Assembly: GCA_913041125.1 (NCBI GenBank)
Contig: CAJWHM010000005.1
Span: forward strand, 23,946 to 87,945
From: an uncultured Bacteroidota bacterium
Lineage (GTDB): Bacteria > Bacteroidota > Bacteroidia > Flavobacteriales > Flavobacteriaceae
Direction of reading: 5' to 3'
Length of the DNA stretch: 64,000 nt
Position numbers and translations under genes: made by a program. The notes below the pieces were generated by a model, which saw nothing but the letters and a program-made list of their open reading frames with translations, searched no databases and was not told the origin of the DNA. The number at the start of each line of letters is the position of its first letter. Position 1 is the stretch's first letter. Below, one piece after another: positions 45,398 to 54,997 of the stretch.

Positions 45398-47059
45398 GTG
45401 AATAAAGAATTTCTTGTTGAAGTTGTAAATGCTTCATTACTTATAAATAATGAATACATCTTAAAAAATATTTCTTTTTACATAGGGAAAGAAGAAATTG
45501 TTGGAATTGTTGGTGAATCAGGAAGTGGAAAGTCTTTAACAGCGTTGAGTTTAATTGGTCTTCTGCCAGAAAATTCAAAATTAAAAGCAAAAAATTTTAT
45601 TTTTAATTATCAAGATCTAAGAGGCTTATCCACTAAAGATTGGAAAAGTATAAGAAGATCAAAGATAGGTATGGTTTTTCAAGAACCACAATCAAGTTTG
45701 AATCCGAGTCTGACTTGTGAAAAACAACTTCTTGAAGCTGTAAAAAATGATAAAAAAATTGACAGCACCAAAAAAAAAGAATTAGTTAAGAAAGTACTCA
45801 ACGAAGTTCAATTATTTGATGACAAGAGAATAGCTAAATCATATCCTCACGAATTAAGTGGAGGACAAAAACAAAGAGTTATGATAGCAATGGCTTTACT
45901 TTGTAATCCTAAACTATTAATTGCAGATGAGCCAACGACAGCACTTGATGTTACTGTTCAGAAAGAGATAATACAACTATTAAAATCACTTCAAGTAAAA
46001 TATAAAATGAGTATACTTTTCATATCTCACGATTTAAGTTTAGTGAAAAAATTAGCTGATAGAGTTTTGGTAATGAATAATGGAAAAATTGTAGAATCAG
46101 GAGATACAAATAAAATTTTTAGAAATCCTAATCACAATTATACAAAAGGATTAGTTTTTGCACGGCCTGATAATAAAATTCGCCTTGAAAGATTACCAAC
46201 GGTTTTAGATTATCAATCAAATAATTTCAAACCAAAAATAATTACTTCAAGTAAGCGAAAAATTTTTCATAAAAAACTCTACAGTCAAAAACCTCTTCTT
46301 AAAGTAAAAAAAATTAGAAAAAATTATATCAAAGAAAAATGGTTTGGTAAACCATCAATTTTTGAAGCTTTAAAGCCCATAAGTTTTTCACTTTACCCTG
46401 GAGAGACTCTTGGAATTGTTGGTGAATCAGGATCAGGAAAATCGACTCTTGCAAAGACATTAGTTTTTCTTGACCCCCCAGATTCTGGTGAATTAATGTG
46501 GTTAGGTAAAGTGATAAATCCAAGAAATAAATTGCAAGTAAACAGCTTGAGAAAAAAAATACAATTCATCTTTCAAGATCCATTTGCTGCACTTCATCCT
46601 TTCAAAACAGTTGGTTCTACTTTAGATGAAGTTCTTTGGGTGCACGAATCAAAAAACAAGAAAAAAAATAATTATAGAGTTGAAAAGTTACTTGAACAGG
46701 TTGGTTTGTCTTTTAAATATGTAAATCGATATCCTCATGAACTTTCAGGAGGACAACGTCAAAGAATTGTTATTGCACGAGCATTAGCGGTTAAGCCAGA
46801 AGTTTTAATTTGCGATGAGTCTGTAGCTGCATTAGATATTTCTGTTCAAGCACAAATTCTTAATCTTTTGAATGATCTTAAAAGTAATTTAAAATTAAGT
46901 TTTCTTTTTATCTCACATGATTTAGCTGTTGTAAAGTATATGTCTGACAGGGTTATGGTTATGAAGGATGGAAAATTAATAGAAATTCAAGAGTCAGATG
47001 CTTTATATGAGAGTCCAAATAAAAAATATACTCAAAAATTAGTAGATTCGATTCTCTAA
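45398..47059 (+). CDS. Dual-domain oligopeptide-type ABC transporter ATP-binding protein (YejF-like)
   Basis: 553 aa from a GTG start. It has two full ATPase domains. Walker A GESGSGKS is at residues 39-46 and again at 342-349. Signatures are ELSGGQKQR (152-160) and ELSGGQRQR in the second half; Walker B regions are LLIADEPT and VLICDESV, with VLICDESV unusual in having Ser where Pro is normal. The Opp/Dpp C-terminal stretches NHNYTKGL and NKKYTQKL follow each domain. It would power peptide uptake, but no permease or binding protein lies in the window, so its membrane partner must be elsewhere. Confidence 0.92.
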   Translation: MNKEFLVEVVNASLLINNEYILKNISFYIGKEEIVGIVGESGSGKSLTALSLIGLLPENSKLKAKNFIFNYQDLRGLSTKDWKSIRRSKIGMVFQEPQSSLNPSLTCEKQLLEAVKNDKKIDSTKKKELVKKVLNEVQLFDDKRIAKSYPHELSGGQKQRVMIAMALLCNPKLLIADEPTTALDVTVQKEIIQLLKSLQVKYKMSILFISHDLSLVKKLADRVLVMNNGKIVESGDTNKIFRNPNHNYTKGLVFARPDNKIRLERLPTVLDYQSNNFKPKIITSSKRKIFHKKLYSQKPLLKVKKIRKNYIKEKWFGKPSIFEALKPISFSLYPGETLGIVGESGSGKSTLAKTLVFLDPPDSGELMWLGKVINPRNKLQVNSLRKKIQFIFQDPFAALHPFKTVGSTLDEVLWVHESKNKKKNNYRVEKLLEQVGLSFKYVNRYPHELSGGQRQRIVIARALAVKPEVLICDESVAALDISVQAQILNLLNDLKSNLKLSFLFISHDLAVVKYMSDRVMVMKDGKLIEIQESDALYESPNKKYTQKLVDSIL

Positions 47060-47110
47060 AAAACTTAAAATAAAGTCCTAATCAAAGGCTGAAAATTTAG
47101 ATTTTATTTA

Positions 47111-48151
47111 TTATGTAGATGGGTTGGGAATTTGTTCATGAATCAAGTTTATTTTTTCTAAAATTGATTCATCTAATTTTATTGAAGCTGTATTTATATT
47201 TTCTTTAAGTTGAATTAGATTAGTTGCTCCTATAATATTACTTGTGACAAAAGGCTGATCATTTACAAAAGCTAAAGATAGCTCAGTTAATGAATAACCA
47301 TATTTTTTTGCAAGGTCATAGTATTTTTCAACAGCATTATTACAGGAATTAGAGCTATAACGATTGTAATGTGGGAAAAGTGTAAGCCTTGCGTTTTCTG
47401 GATTTTTACCATTCATGTATTTACCAGAAAGCACTCCAAAAGCTAGGGGAGAATAAGCGAGTAATCCAATATTTTCTCTATGACAAATCTCTGCATTACC
47501 AATTTCAAATGTTCTGTTTAATAATGAATAAGGATTTTGTATAGTGCTAATCCTTGGTCTCAAGTCTTTTGATGAAGAATTTAAAAACCTCATGGTCCCC
47601 CAAGGGGTTTCATTAGATATCCCTAAATATCTAATATTACCTTTTAATACATGTACTTGAAATGCATCTAATACTTCATCAAAATTTTCTTCCCAATGGT
47701 CTTCTTTTTTAAAAGTATATCCTCTTTTCCCAAAAAAATTTGTTGATCTTTCTGGCCAATGAATTTGATACAAATCAATGTAATCTGTTTGTAATCTTTT
47801 TAAACTGTTCTCAATAGCATTGTCAATTGTTTCTTTTGAATATTTTTTATTTTCTCTTATATGCTTTGTAAATGAGGCAGGACCAGCAATTTTCGATGCT
47901 AAAATAATTTTATTTCTGTTTTTATTTTTTTTAAACCAACTTCCAATAAATCTCTCAGTATCACCTTGTTCTTCATTACGAGGTGGAATTGGATAAAGCT
48001 CTGCGGTATCAAAAAAATTAATGCCTTTTTCTAATGCATAATCCATTTGATGATGACCTTCACTTTCTGTATTTTGTCTTCCCCAAGTCATTGTTCCAAG
48101 ACATATTTTACTAACCTCAATATCTGTTCCTGGTAATAAGTTATATTCCAT
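47111..48151 (-). CDS. Aldo/keto reductase (Tas-like)
   Basis: 346 aa. The catalytic tetrad is visible: D and Y in FFDTAELYP (residues 47-55), K in LASKIAG and H in LYQIHWPER. The sequence resembles E. coli Tas across its length (VSKICLGTMTWGRQNTE near the start). It reduces carbonyls with NADPH; the substrate is unknown. Its start codon shares one base with the stop of the OmpA lipoprotein gene (TAATG). Confidence 0.9.
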   Translation of the reverse strand: MEYNLLPGTDIEVSKICLGTMTWGRQNTESEGHHQMDYALEKGINFFDTAELYPIPPRNEEQGDTERFIGSWFKKNKNRNKIILASKIAGPASFTKHIRENKKYSKETIDNAIENSLKRLQTDYIDLYQIHWPERSTNFFGKRGYTFKKEDHWEENFDEVLDAFQVHVLKGNIRYLGISNETPWGTMRFLNSSSKDLRPRISTIQNPYSLLNRTFEIGNAEICHRENIGLLAYSPLAFGVLSGKYMNGKNPENARLTLFPHYNRYSSNSCNNAVEKYYDLAKKYGYSLTELSLAFVNDQPFVTSNIIGATNLIQLKENINTASIKLDESILEKINLIHEQIPNPST

Positions 48152-49044
48152 TAGTTCTTTTTTTCTAATATTGTTGTTATTTTATCTAAAGAGGGACTCA
48201 AAATTATTTCAATTCTTCTATTAGCAGCTCTCCCTTCAAATGTACTATTTGGTGCAATTGGTAAATATTCACTCCTACCTGCAGCAGTTAGGTTTTGAGG
48301 TAAAATTTGTTCGTTCTGCAAAAGAATTTCAACAACAGCTGTTGCTCTTTTTGTAGATAAGTCCCAATTAGATTTAATATCACCTTTACTATTTACAGGG
48401 ACATTATCTGTGTGACCTTCAATCAAAATAGAAATATCTGGATTATCAACAAGTACATTTGCAAGTTGTTTTAATGCTTTTATACCTTGCTTCTCTACAT
48501 TCCATTTACCTGATTTAAATAATAGTTTATTTTCCATTGATACATAAACTTTCCCATTAAGTTGCTCTACGGTTAAACCTTTGCCTTGAAAATTCAATAA
48601 AGCATCAGAAAGAGTTTCTTTGAGATCATTTAATGCTTGTCTTTGATCTTGAATCATTTTCTCTAACTGCTCAACTTTCTCTGATCGAGATTGAAGTTCT
48701 GTTTCTTTGATTGCGATTTCCTTAAGTAAGGCATTATTTTTTGCAATACTTTGTTGAATCTTTAGATTACTATTTTCCTTTAGAAGATTAAACTCATCTC
48801 GGATTATTTTAATCTTCTTTAAACTAGCATTATAACTATCTCTTGAAATCTGGAGATTTTCTCTAGTTTCAATTAGAAAATTATTTAGTTTATCCCAAGA
48901 TTGCTGTAGCGAATCTTGTGACTCTAGTAAGTTGTTTCTTTCTATTTTCACTTTAGCATAACCTGATTCCAAGTCATTAAAAACTTTTGTAGAAACACAA
49001 TTAGAAAAAATTATAAAGACAATAAATAAAATAAAATACCTCAT
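48151..49044 (-). CDS. OmpA-family peptidoglycan-binding lipoprotein with coiled coil
   Basis: 297 aa. The lipoprotein signal ends at C16 (IIFSNC). Residues about 25-160 are a long heptad-rich coiled coil (LESQDSLQQSW..., EKVEQLEKMIQDQ). The OmpA domain is at about 165-290: LLFKSGKW, ILIEGHTDNVPVN and the NRRIEIILSP end, which contains the peptidoglycan-binding Asp and Arg. It probably links the outer membrane to the cell wall. It is between xth (1-nt gap) and the aldo/keto reductase (1-nt overlap). Confidence 0.9.
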   Translation of the reverse strand: MRYFILFIVFIIFSNCVSTKVFNDLESGYAKVKIERNNLLESQDSLQQSWDKLNNFLIETRENLQISRDSYNASLKKIKIIRDEFNLLKENSNLKIQQSIAKNNALLKEIAIKETELQSRSEKVEQLEKMIQDQRQALNDLKETLSDALLNFQGKGLTVEQLNGKVYVSMENKLLFKSGKWNVEKQGIKALKQLANVLVDNPDISILIEGHTDNVPVNSKGDIKSNWDLSTKRATAVVEILLQNEQILPQNLTAAGRSEYLPIAPNSTFEGRAANRRIEIILSPSLDKITTILEKKN

Positions 49045-49045
49045 C

Positions 49046-49807
49046 TTAAAGTTTTAATTCTAACCCTACAGGACAATGATCAGAATGTTTAGCATCAGGA
49101 AGTATAAAAGACCTATGAATTTTATTTTTTAGTGTTTGACTTACTAATGCATAGTCTATTCTCCAACCTTTATTATTTTTTCTAGCATTAGCTCTGTAAC
49201 TCCACCAGCTATAATTGTTTGGTTCTGGATTAAATAATCTAAATGAATCTATAAAGCCTGAATTAATAAAATTATCTAACCAATATCTTTCCTCAGGTAA
49301 AAATCCAGAAACTGTTTTATTTCGAACAGGATCGTGAATATCAATTTCTTTATGGCATATATTGTAATCTCCACATATTATAAGATTAGGAACTTCTATT
49401 TTTAATTTATTAATATAATCTTGAAATTCATCCATGAATTTAAACTTATACTCTAATCGATTTAGATTTGTTCCAGATGGTAAATAGAGACTAATTATGG
49501 AGACTTTTTCAAAATCAACTCTTAAAATTCGTCCTTCAAAATCCATATGCTCTATACCACTTCCATAAGTAATTTTATTCGGTGTTTGTTTTGTTAAAAT
49601 AGCCACACCACTATAGCCTTTTTTTTGTGCTGAAAACCAATAATGTTTATATCCCAGTTGATCAAAAATTGAGGTCTCAACTTGTTCTTTCATAGCTTTT
49701 GTTTCTTGTAAACATAGTATGTCAGGATCAGTAATTTCAATCCACTTATCAAGATCTTTATTCAAAGCTGCACGAATACCATTAACGTTATATGAAATTA
49801 TTTTCAA
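49046..49807 (-). CDS. xth: Exodeoxyribonuclease III family AP endonuclease
   Basis: 253 aa from a TTG start, at the normal N-terminus of the family (KIISYNVNGIRAAL). Catalytic motifs are LCLQETKA (metal Glu), ICGDYNICHKEID (Asp/Asn), SWWSYRANARKNNKGWRIDY and the final KHSDHCPVG (Asp-His). It cuts DNA at abasic sites and trims 3' ends in base-excision repair. It is 45 nt downstream of glyQS on the same strand. Confidence 0.93.
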   Translation of the reverse strand: MKIISYNVNGIRAALNKDLDKWIEITDPDILCLQETKAMKEQVETSIFDQLGYKHYWFSAQKKGYSGVAILTKQTPNKITYGSGIEHMDFEGRILRVDFEKVSIISLYLPSGTNLNRLEYKFKFMDEFQDYINKLKIEVPNLIICGDYNICHKEIDIHDPVRNKTVSGFLPEERYWLDNFINSGFIDSFRLFNPEPNNYSWWSYRANARKNNKGWRIDYALVSQTLKNKIHRSFILPDAKHSDHCPVGLELKL

Positions 49808-49852
49808 TTCCTTTTTTTACTAAGATATGAAACCAATATTTTTACGAAAATT

Positions 49853-51400
49853 TTATACAAGTTTTTCTAATAATGATTTTACCGAAACTTTTTTACCAAT
49901 TAATTCAGTTAAATTATCAATTGACACCCTTTCTTGATTCATAGAATCACGTTCTCTTATTGTAACAGTTTTATCATTTAAACTCTGGTGATCAACTGTT
50001 ACGCAGTATGGTGTTCCTAGTGCGTCTTGTCTTCTGTATCTTCTTCCCACAGCATCTTTTTCATCGTAAGCAGTTGTTAAATCCCATTTCAGATTACGTG
50101 AAATTTTGTGAGCAAGTTCAGGTAATCCGTCTTTTTTAACAAGTGGTAAAATAGCTACTTTAATTGGTGCTAAAGCAGGGGGTAATTTTAAAACAATTCT
50201 TGAAGTCCCACCCTCAATTATTTCCTCGGATAATGAATTTGAAAAAACTGCCAAAAACATTCGATCAAGTCCTATAGAAGTTTCAACTACATATGGGATA
50301 TAATTTTTATTCTGTTCAGGATCAAAATATTGTAATTTTTTTCCAGTATACTTTTCGTGATTTGATAAGTCAAAATCTGTTCGAGAATGAATACCTTCTA
50401 ATTCTTTAAATCCAAAAGGAAAACGAAATTCAATGTCTGTAGCAGCATCAGCATAATGAGCTAGTTTTTCGTGATCATGAAAACGGTATTTTTCTTTCCC
50501 CATATCAAGAGCTAAGTGCCATTTTAAACGATTATTTTTCCATTTATCATACCATTCTTTTTGAGTTCCTGGAGGTATGAAAAATTGCATTTCCATCTGT
50601 TCAAATTCCCTCATTCTAAATATAAATTGTCGTGCAACAATTTCATTTCGAAAAGCTTTACCTGTTTGAGCTATTCCGAAAGGTAACTTCATTCGCCCTG
50701 TTTTTTGAATATTTAAAAAATTTACAAATATCCCTTGGGCAGTTTCAGGTCGAAGATATAAATCCATGGCTGTATCTACAGATGCTCCTAATTTAGTTCC
50801 AAACATCAAGTTGAATTGTTTTACATCTGTCCAATCTTTTGATCCAGATTCGGGACAGGGGATTTCAAGTTCATCTATTAGTGCTTTAACATCTGCTAAA
50901 TTTTCGTCTTCTAATGATTTCCCAAGCCTCTTTAAAATACTATTAGCCTTTTCAGAATATGATTTAACCCTTGGATTAGTTGATCTAAATTGCTTTTCAT
51001 CAAATGAATCGCCATAACGTTTTGAGGCTTTATCAATTTCTTTTTCAATTTTAGCTTCTATTTTTGATACATAGTCCTCAACTAGAACATCAGCTCTGTA
51101 TCGTTTTTTTGAAACTTTATTATCAATCAAAGGATCATTAAATGCATCCACATGACCAGAGGCTTTCCAAGTTGTTGGATGCATAAATATAGCTGAGTCT
51201 ATACCAACAATATCATCGTGTAATTGAACCATTGATTTCCACCAATAGTCACGAATATTATTTTTTAGCAATACTCCATTTTGTCCATAATCATAAACTG
51301 CACTGAGACCGTCATAAATTTCACTTGAAGGGAAAATAAAACCATACTCTTTGGCATGAGAAATTATTTTTTTGAATTTATCTGTTTGTTGTTGAGCCAT
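49853..51400 (-). CDS. glyQS: Glycyl-tRNA synthetase (single-chain, alpha2 type)
   Basis: 515 aa. Class II motifs are RPETAQGIFVNF (motif 2 region), GIAQTGKAFRNEI, MREFEQMEMQFF and GLDRMFLAV (motif 3), with a C-terminal anticodon-binding domain from about residue 415 (PIKVAILPLVKK). The single-chain form, as in Thermus and eukaryotes, is normal for Bacteroidota. It charges tRNA-Gly. It is divergent from the Ig-like lipoprotein gene across 146 nt. Confidence 0.96.
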   Translation of the reverse strand: MAQQQTDKFKKIISHAKEYGFIFPSSEIYDGLSAVYDYGQNGVLLKNNIRDYWWKSMVQLHDDIVGIDSAIFMHPTTWKASGHVDAFNDPLIDNKVSKKRYRADVLVEDYVSKIEAKIEKEIDKASKRYGDSFDEKQFRSTNPRVKSYSEKANSILKRLGKSLEDENLADVKALIDELEIPCPESGSKDWTDVKQFNLMFGTKLGASVDTAMDLYLRPETAQGIFVNFLNIQKTGRMKLPFGIAQTGKAFRNEIVARQFIFRMREFEQMEMQFFIPPGTQKEWYDKWKNNRLKWHLALDMGKEKYRFHDHEKLAHYADAATDIEFRFPFGFKELEGIHSRTDFDLSNHEKYTGKKLQYFDPEQNKNYIPYVVETSIGLDRMFLAVFSNSLSEEIIEGGTSRIVLKLPPALAPIKVAILPLVKKDGLPELAHKISRNLKWDLTTAYDEKDAVGRRYRRQDALGTPYCVTVDHQSLNDKTVTIRERDSMNQERVSIDNLTELIGKKVSVKSLLEKLV

Positions 51401-51546
51401 GTTGCAAAAATAATTTTTTTTGTTCTTTATTTAGTTGTTCAGTAATGAATTGTTTAATTAGTCTCAGAAATGAATTTTAATAATTAATATAAACAAGAGA
51501 TTCTCTGAAAAATTAATTACATAATTTTGTTTTGAATCTAAAATAA

Positions 51547-53220
51547 ATGAAAAACAGTATTCAGCTTTTTTTTTCAATACTCTTTCTTCTTTTTTTTGTA
51601 AAGTGTGCCAAGCGAGCGTCACCCACAGGAGGCCCGAAAGACTCAATCCCGCCAAGATTAATAAATGCTTCTCCAAAATTAAATACTACTTTTTTTGACA
51701 AAGATGGGTTTACATTAACCTTTGACGAATATGTAACATTAAAGGATGTAAACAAGCAACTAATTGTTTCACCTCCTTTAAGTTCAACCAAGTATAAAGT
51801 ATATCCCACCACTGGTGCTTCAAAAAAAATTTCATTAGAATTAAGTGATAGCTTAATGAAAAACACAACTTATACCTTTAATTTTGGTGAAAGCATAGTT
51901 GATTTCAATGAATCAAACCCTGCAAAATATCTAACTTACACTCTCTCTACGGGTTCTACCATCGATTCTTTATATGTGAAAGGTAAAATTACAGATGCTT
52001 TTGAAAAAGAAACTGAATCTTTTATATCTGTACAACTATATCCAATTGATAGTTCATATAATGACTCAACAATATACACTAACAAACCTCTTTATGTAAC
52101 TAGTACACTTGATACAATCATTTATCGTTTTCAAAATTTACGTGCAGGAAAATATAATTTGATTGCGATACAAGATTTAGCAGGAAATTATCTTTTTGAT
52201 CAAAGTGTAGATAAAATAGGTTTTATAGAGCAACCTATTGAACTCCCGAAGGATTCAATTATAAATTTGAGCATATTTAAAGAGAGGACTAATTTCTATT
52301 GGGATGCTCCATATTTCATTAATGATCATCATGTTGCTTTAGCATATTTTGGAGAATATAATAATGAATCTTTTAAAATGATTAGTGAAGTTCCTGACTC
52401 ATTTGAGGCGATAGTAACTAAAAATCGAGAAACAGATTCACTAGATTATTGGTTTAAAGGAGCAGTATTAGACTCCATAAAATTTGAATTAGAAATTCAA
52501 GATACCTTAAGGATAAGAACTGCTTTTTCAAAAAAGGAACCAGTTAATGATTCCTTAATTATTAAAAAATATACTAAAGGAAGTTTAAGATTGGAAGAAA
52601 ATTTAGAGCTTGAAAGTAATCTACCAATTACAAAAGTTGACACAACTAAAATAAAAGTTACTAATATTGACACTCTTCAGATATCAGCAAATTTAGAGGT
52701 ACTTAAAAATTTTGATCGGATTAGGGTGGATTTCGAGGTTTTACCAAGTGACAAATACGAAATCACACTTTTTCCAAATGCACTTCAGGATTTTTGGGGA
52801 AGAACACACGACACTCTTGTTTTCAAAACTACAACAAGAAAAAAAGAAGACTATGGAAATATTTTTTTAAGGGTTAAACATGATAGTCCCTACCCTATTA
52901 TTTTGGAGTTATTAAAAAATAAAAAAATAATTCGTAGAAACTTTAATGTTATATCTGGCAATACATATTCTTTTGATCTTTTAGATCCTGGAAAATATAA
53001 TGTTAGATTAATTGAGGATGCAAATAATAACTCAAAATGGGATCCAGGAATTTATCTTGAAAAGATACAGCCCGAGAAAGTAATTTACTATTGGAAAGAT
53101 ATTGAGTTGAGAGCTAACTGGGATATGAATGAGACATTTAACACAAATCAAAATTATCCCGATCCTCCAAAAAGCGAAATTGCTTCCGACAGCCTTCAAG
53201 TTCCGAATAATCTAAAATAG
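51547..53220 (+). CDS. Ig-like (Big_5) domain lipoprotein conserved in Bacteroidota
   Basis: 557 aa. The lipoprotein signal has C20 (LLFFVKCAKRASPTGG). The start of the mature part, PTGGPKDSIPPRL, is typical of this Bacteroidota family, followed by a Big_5 domain (FTLTFDEYVTLKDV to TLSTGSTID, about residues 38-135). Several beta-sandwich modules follow, and a near-C-terminal LEDANNNSKWDPG-like Ca-binding stretch. It is probably anchored in the outer membrane; its function is unknown. The last 83 bp overlap the convergent amidase gene. Confidence 0.85.
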   Translation: MKNSIQLFFSILFLLFFVKCAKRASPTGGPKDSIPPRLINASPKLNTTFFDKDGFTLTFDEYVTLKDVNKQLIVSPPLSSTKYKVYPTTGASKKISLELSDSLMKNTTYTFNFGESIVDFNESNPAKYLTYTLSTGSTIDSLYVKGKITDAFEKETESFISVQLYPIDSSYNDSTIYTNKPLYVTSTLDTIIYRFQNLRAGKYNLIAIQDLAGNYLFDQSVDKIGFIEQPIELPKDSIINLSIFKERTNFYWDAPYFINDHHVALAYFGEYNNESFKMISEVPDSFEAIVTKNRETDSLDYWFKGAVLDSIKFELEIQDTLRIRTAFSKKEPVNDSLIIKKYTKGSLRLEENLELESNLPITKVDTTKIKVTNIDTLQISANLEVLKNFDRIRVDFEVLPSDKYEITLFPNALQDFWGRTHDTLVFKTTTRKKEDYGNIFLRVKHDSPYPIILELLKNKKIIRRNFNVISGNTYSFDLLDPGKYNVRLIEDANNNSKWDPGIYLEKIQPEKVIYYWKDIELRANWDMNETFNTNQNYPDPPKSEIASDSLQVPNNLK

Positions 53221-53917
53221 CCTCAACTACACCTTCTTTTATAAAATTTTCTGGGGTGATTAGCTCTCCCATTGGATCATAAACTGAACTATGTCCTGGA
53301 TAATTTAATCCCTTGAAATCTTTTCCAGTTCGATTTACACCTACGACATAACACATATTTTCAATTGCACGGGCTCTTAGCAAGGTATCCCATGCGCTTA
53401 TCCTATCAACTGGCCAATTAGCAACAAAAATTAATAAATCGTAATCTGTTGTATTACGAGACCATACTGGAAAACGCAAATCATAACATATCCGTAAACA
53501 TATTTTCCATCCCTGATATTTGAATAATCCTAAATCATTCCCTGAGGTATATGATTTGTTCTCTTCAGCTAAAGTAAAAGTATGCCTCTTATCATATCGA
53601 GCTATAACACCCTCAGAGCTAACAATTACAAAACGATTATAAAAATTTTCTCCCTCCTTAATCGCTAAACTTCCCCCTAAAAGGGTATTCAATTTTTCTG
53701 CCCAACTTTTCATCCAAAGTATAGAAGGTCCAGTCATAGTCTCTGAAACTTTCCTGGCATTCATAGTAAAACCAGAATTAAACATTTCTGGTAGTAGTAC
53801 TACGTTAGAATTCTTATCTAAACTATTTAAATGTTTTTCTATGTAAGCTCTATTTTTTAATGCATTTTCCCAAAAAAGCGGCAATTGAATCAAAGATATT
53901 TTTAAATTAGAAGTCAT
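53138..53917 (-). CDS. Omega-amidase / carbon-nitrogen hydrolase (YafV-Nit2-like)
   Basis: 259 aa. The catalytic triad of the nitrilase family is E44 (LLPEMFNSGF), K110 (RYDKRHTF) and C144 (RICYDLRFP). The C-terminal CRKQFRFLEDRDNFDLC matches the conserved family ending (xRxxFPFLxDxDxFxL), so the stop inside the neighbour's 3' end is genuine. It probably hydrolyses 2-oxoglutaramate or 2-oxosuccinamate to the oxo-acid. Its 3' end overlaps the convergent Ig-like gene by 83 bp. Confidence 0.9.
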   Translation of the reverse strand: MTSNLKISLIQLPLFWENALKNRAYIEKHLNSLDKNSNVVLLPEMFNSGFTMNARKVSETMTGPSILWMKSWAEKLNTLLGGSLAIKEGENFYNRFVIVSSEGVIARYDKRHTFTLAEENKSYTSGNDLGLFKYQGWKICLRICYDLRFPVWSRNTTDYDLLIFVANWPVDRISAWDTLLRARAIENMCYVVGVNRTGKDFKGLNYPGHSSVYDPMGELITPENFIKEGVVEAILDYSELEGCRKQFRFLEDRDNFDLC

Positions 53918-54016
53918 TTAATCATAAAATCTTCAAATTACATAATTATAATTTGAACTTAATCATAAAAGGAATAATAATAATTTTTGAATGATGATCT
54001 AAATTAATGCTCATTG

Positions 54017-54985
54017 ATGGATATCAAATTTTTTATTGGCCCAATGTCAAAAAACGTAGTTGATTCAATTATTAACTTTCAAAATAAGTATTCAAAAAAA
54101 ATTGCCCTGATCCCCAGCAGAAGACAAATTGATTTCAAGGGAGGATATTCTAATAATTGGACAACAGAGAGCCTCTCAAAATATGCAAAAAAAATAGTTA
54201 TTATGAGAGATCACGGTGGACCTGGACAAGGTTCTAAAGAAGATAATGGATATAAGTCATTAGAATACGATTGTAATTACTTTGATTTTATTCATATTGA
54301 TCCATGGAAAAAATTTCCTTCTTTTAATGAAGGATCAAAATGGACCTTAGAAATGATTGAATTTTGTTTATCTAAAAACCCTAAAATTAAATTTGAAATT
54401 GGAACTGAAGAAGCAATAAGAAGATTTGAACCTGAGGAACTTGAATTGCTTATAGATTATTTAAAATCAAATCTTTCAAAAGAGGCCTTTTTACAAATTA
54501 AGTATTTGGTTATCCAATCAGGAACATCACTTTCTTCAAATCAAAATACTGGAAATTTTGATTTAGAAAGATTAAAAAAAATGATAAATGTTGCTAAAAG
54601 AAATAAATTAAGATCAAAAGAACATAATGGTGATTATATTTCAGAGGATTTAATTAAGCTTAAGATGTCATATGGACTTGACGCCATAAATATTGCTCCA
54701 GAATTTGGTTTAATTGAAACTCAGACATACCTTGACCATATAAAATGTGAAAAAAATCTTTTTCAAAGATATTGGGAGCTCTGTTATCAATCGAAAAAAT
54801 GGGTAAAATGGGTTAAAAATGATTTTAATCCTTTTGAAGAAAAAGAAAATTTGATCAAGGTGTGTGGCCATTATATACTTTCCAATCAAGATTTCGTGAA
54901 TGATATAAAAAATGAGTTTCCTGATATAGACCTCTTAATTCAAAAAAATATTGAAAAAAAACTAGTTTCTCTTCACTCAGTATAA
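54017..54985 (+). CDS. GatZ/KbaZ-like TIM-barrel protein (putative aldolase family)
   Basis: 322 aa from the ATG at 54017 (a TTG directly precedes it). Features resemble the tagatose-bisphosphate aldolase GatZ/KbaZ family: IPSRRQID (32-39), GGYSNNW (42-48), MRDHGGPGQG (63-72), FIHIDPW (91-97), KFEIGTEEAI, KEHNGDY (201-207) and LDAINIAPEFG (221-231). The pattern of short strands ending in polar residues fits a (beta/alpha)8 barrel. No partner aldolase (GatY) or sugar kinase is nearby, so function is unassigned. It stands alone between the amidase and the convergent sdhB. Confidence 0.6.
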   Translation: MDIKFFIGPMSKNVVDSIINFQNKYSKKIALIPSRRQIDFKGGYSNNWTTESLSKYAKKIVIMRDHGGPGQGSKEDNGYKSLEYDCNYFDFIHIDPWKKFPSFNEGSKWTLEMIEFCLSKNPKIKFEIGTEEAIRRFEPEELELLIDYLKSNLSKEAFLQIKYLVIQSGTSLSSNQNTGNFDLERLKKMINVAKRNKLRSKEHNGDYISEDLIKLKMSYGLDAINIAPEFGLIETQTYLDHIKCEKNLFQRYWELCYQSKKWVKWVKNDFNPFEEKENLIKVCGHYILSNQDFVNDIKNEFPDIDLLIQKNIEKKLVSLHSV

Positions 54986-54997
54986 ATTTTTTTCTTT

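Noticed and set aside
51405..51412. TATTTTTG box upstream of glyQS as promoter
   Set aside because: It would place the transcription start at the ATG itself, with no -33 element.
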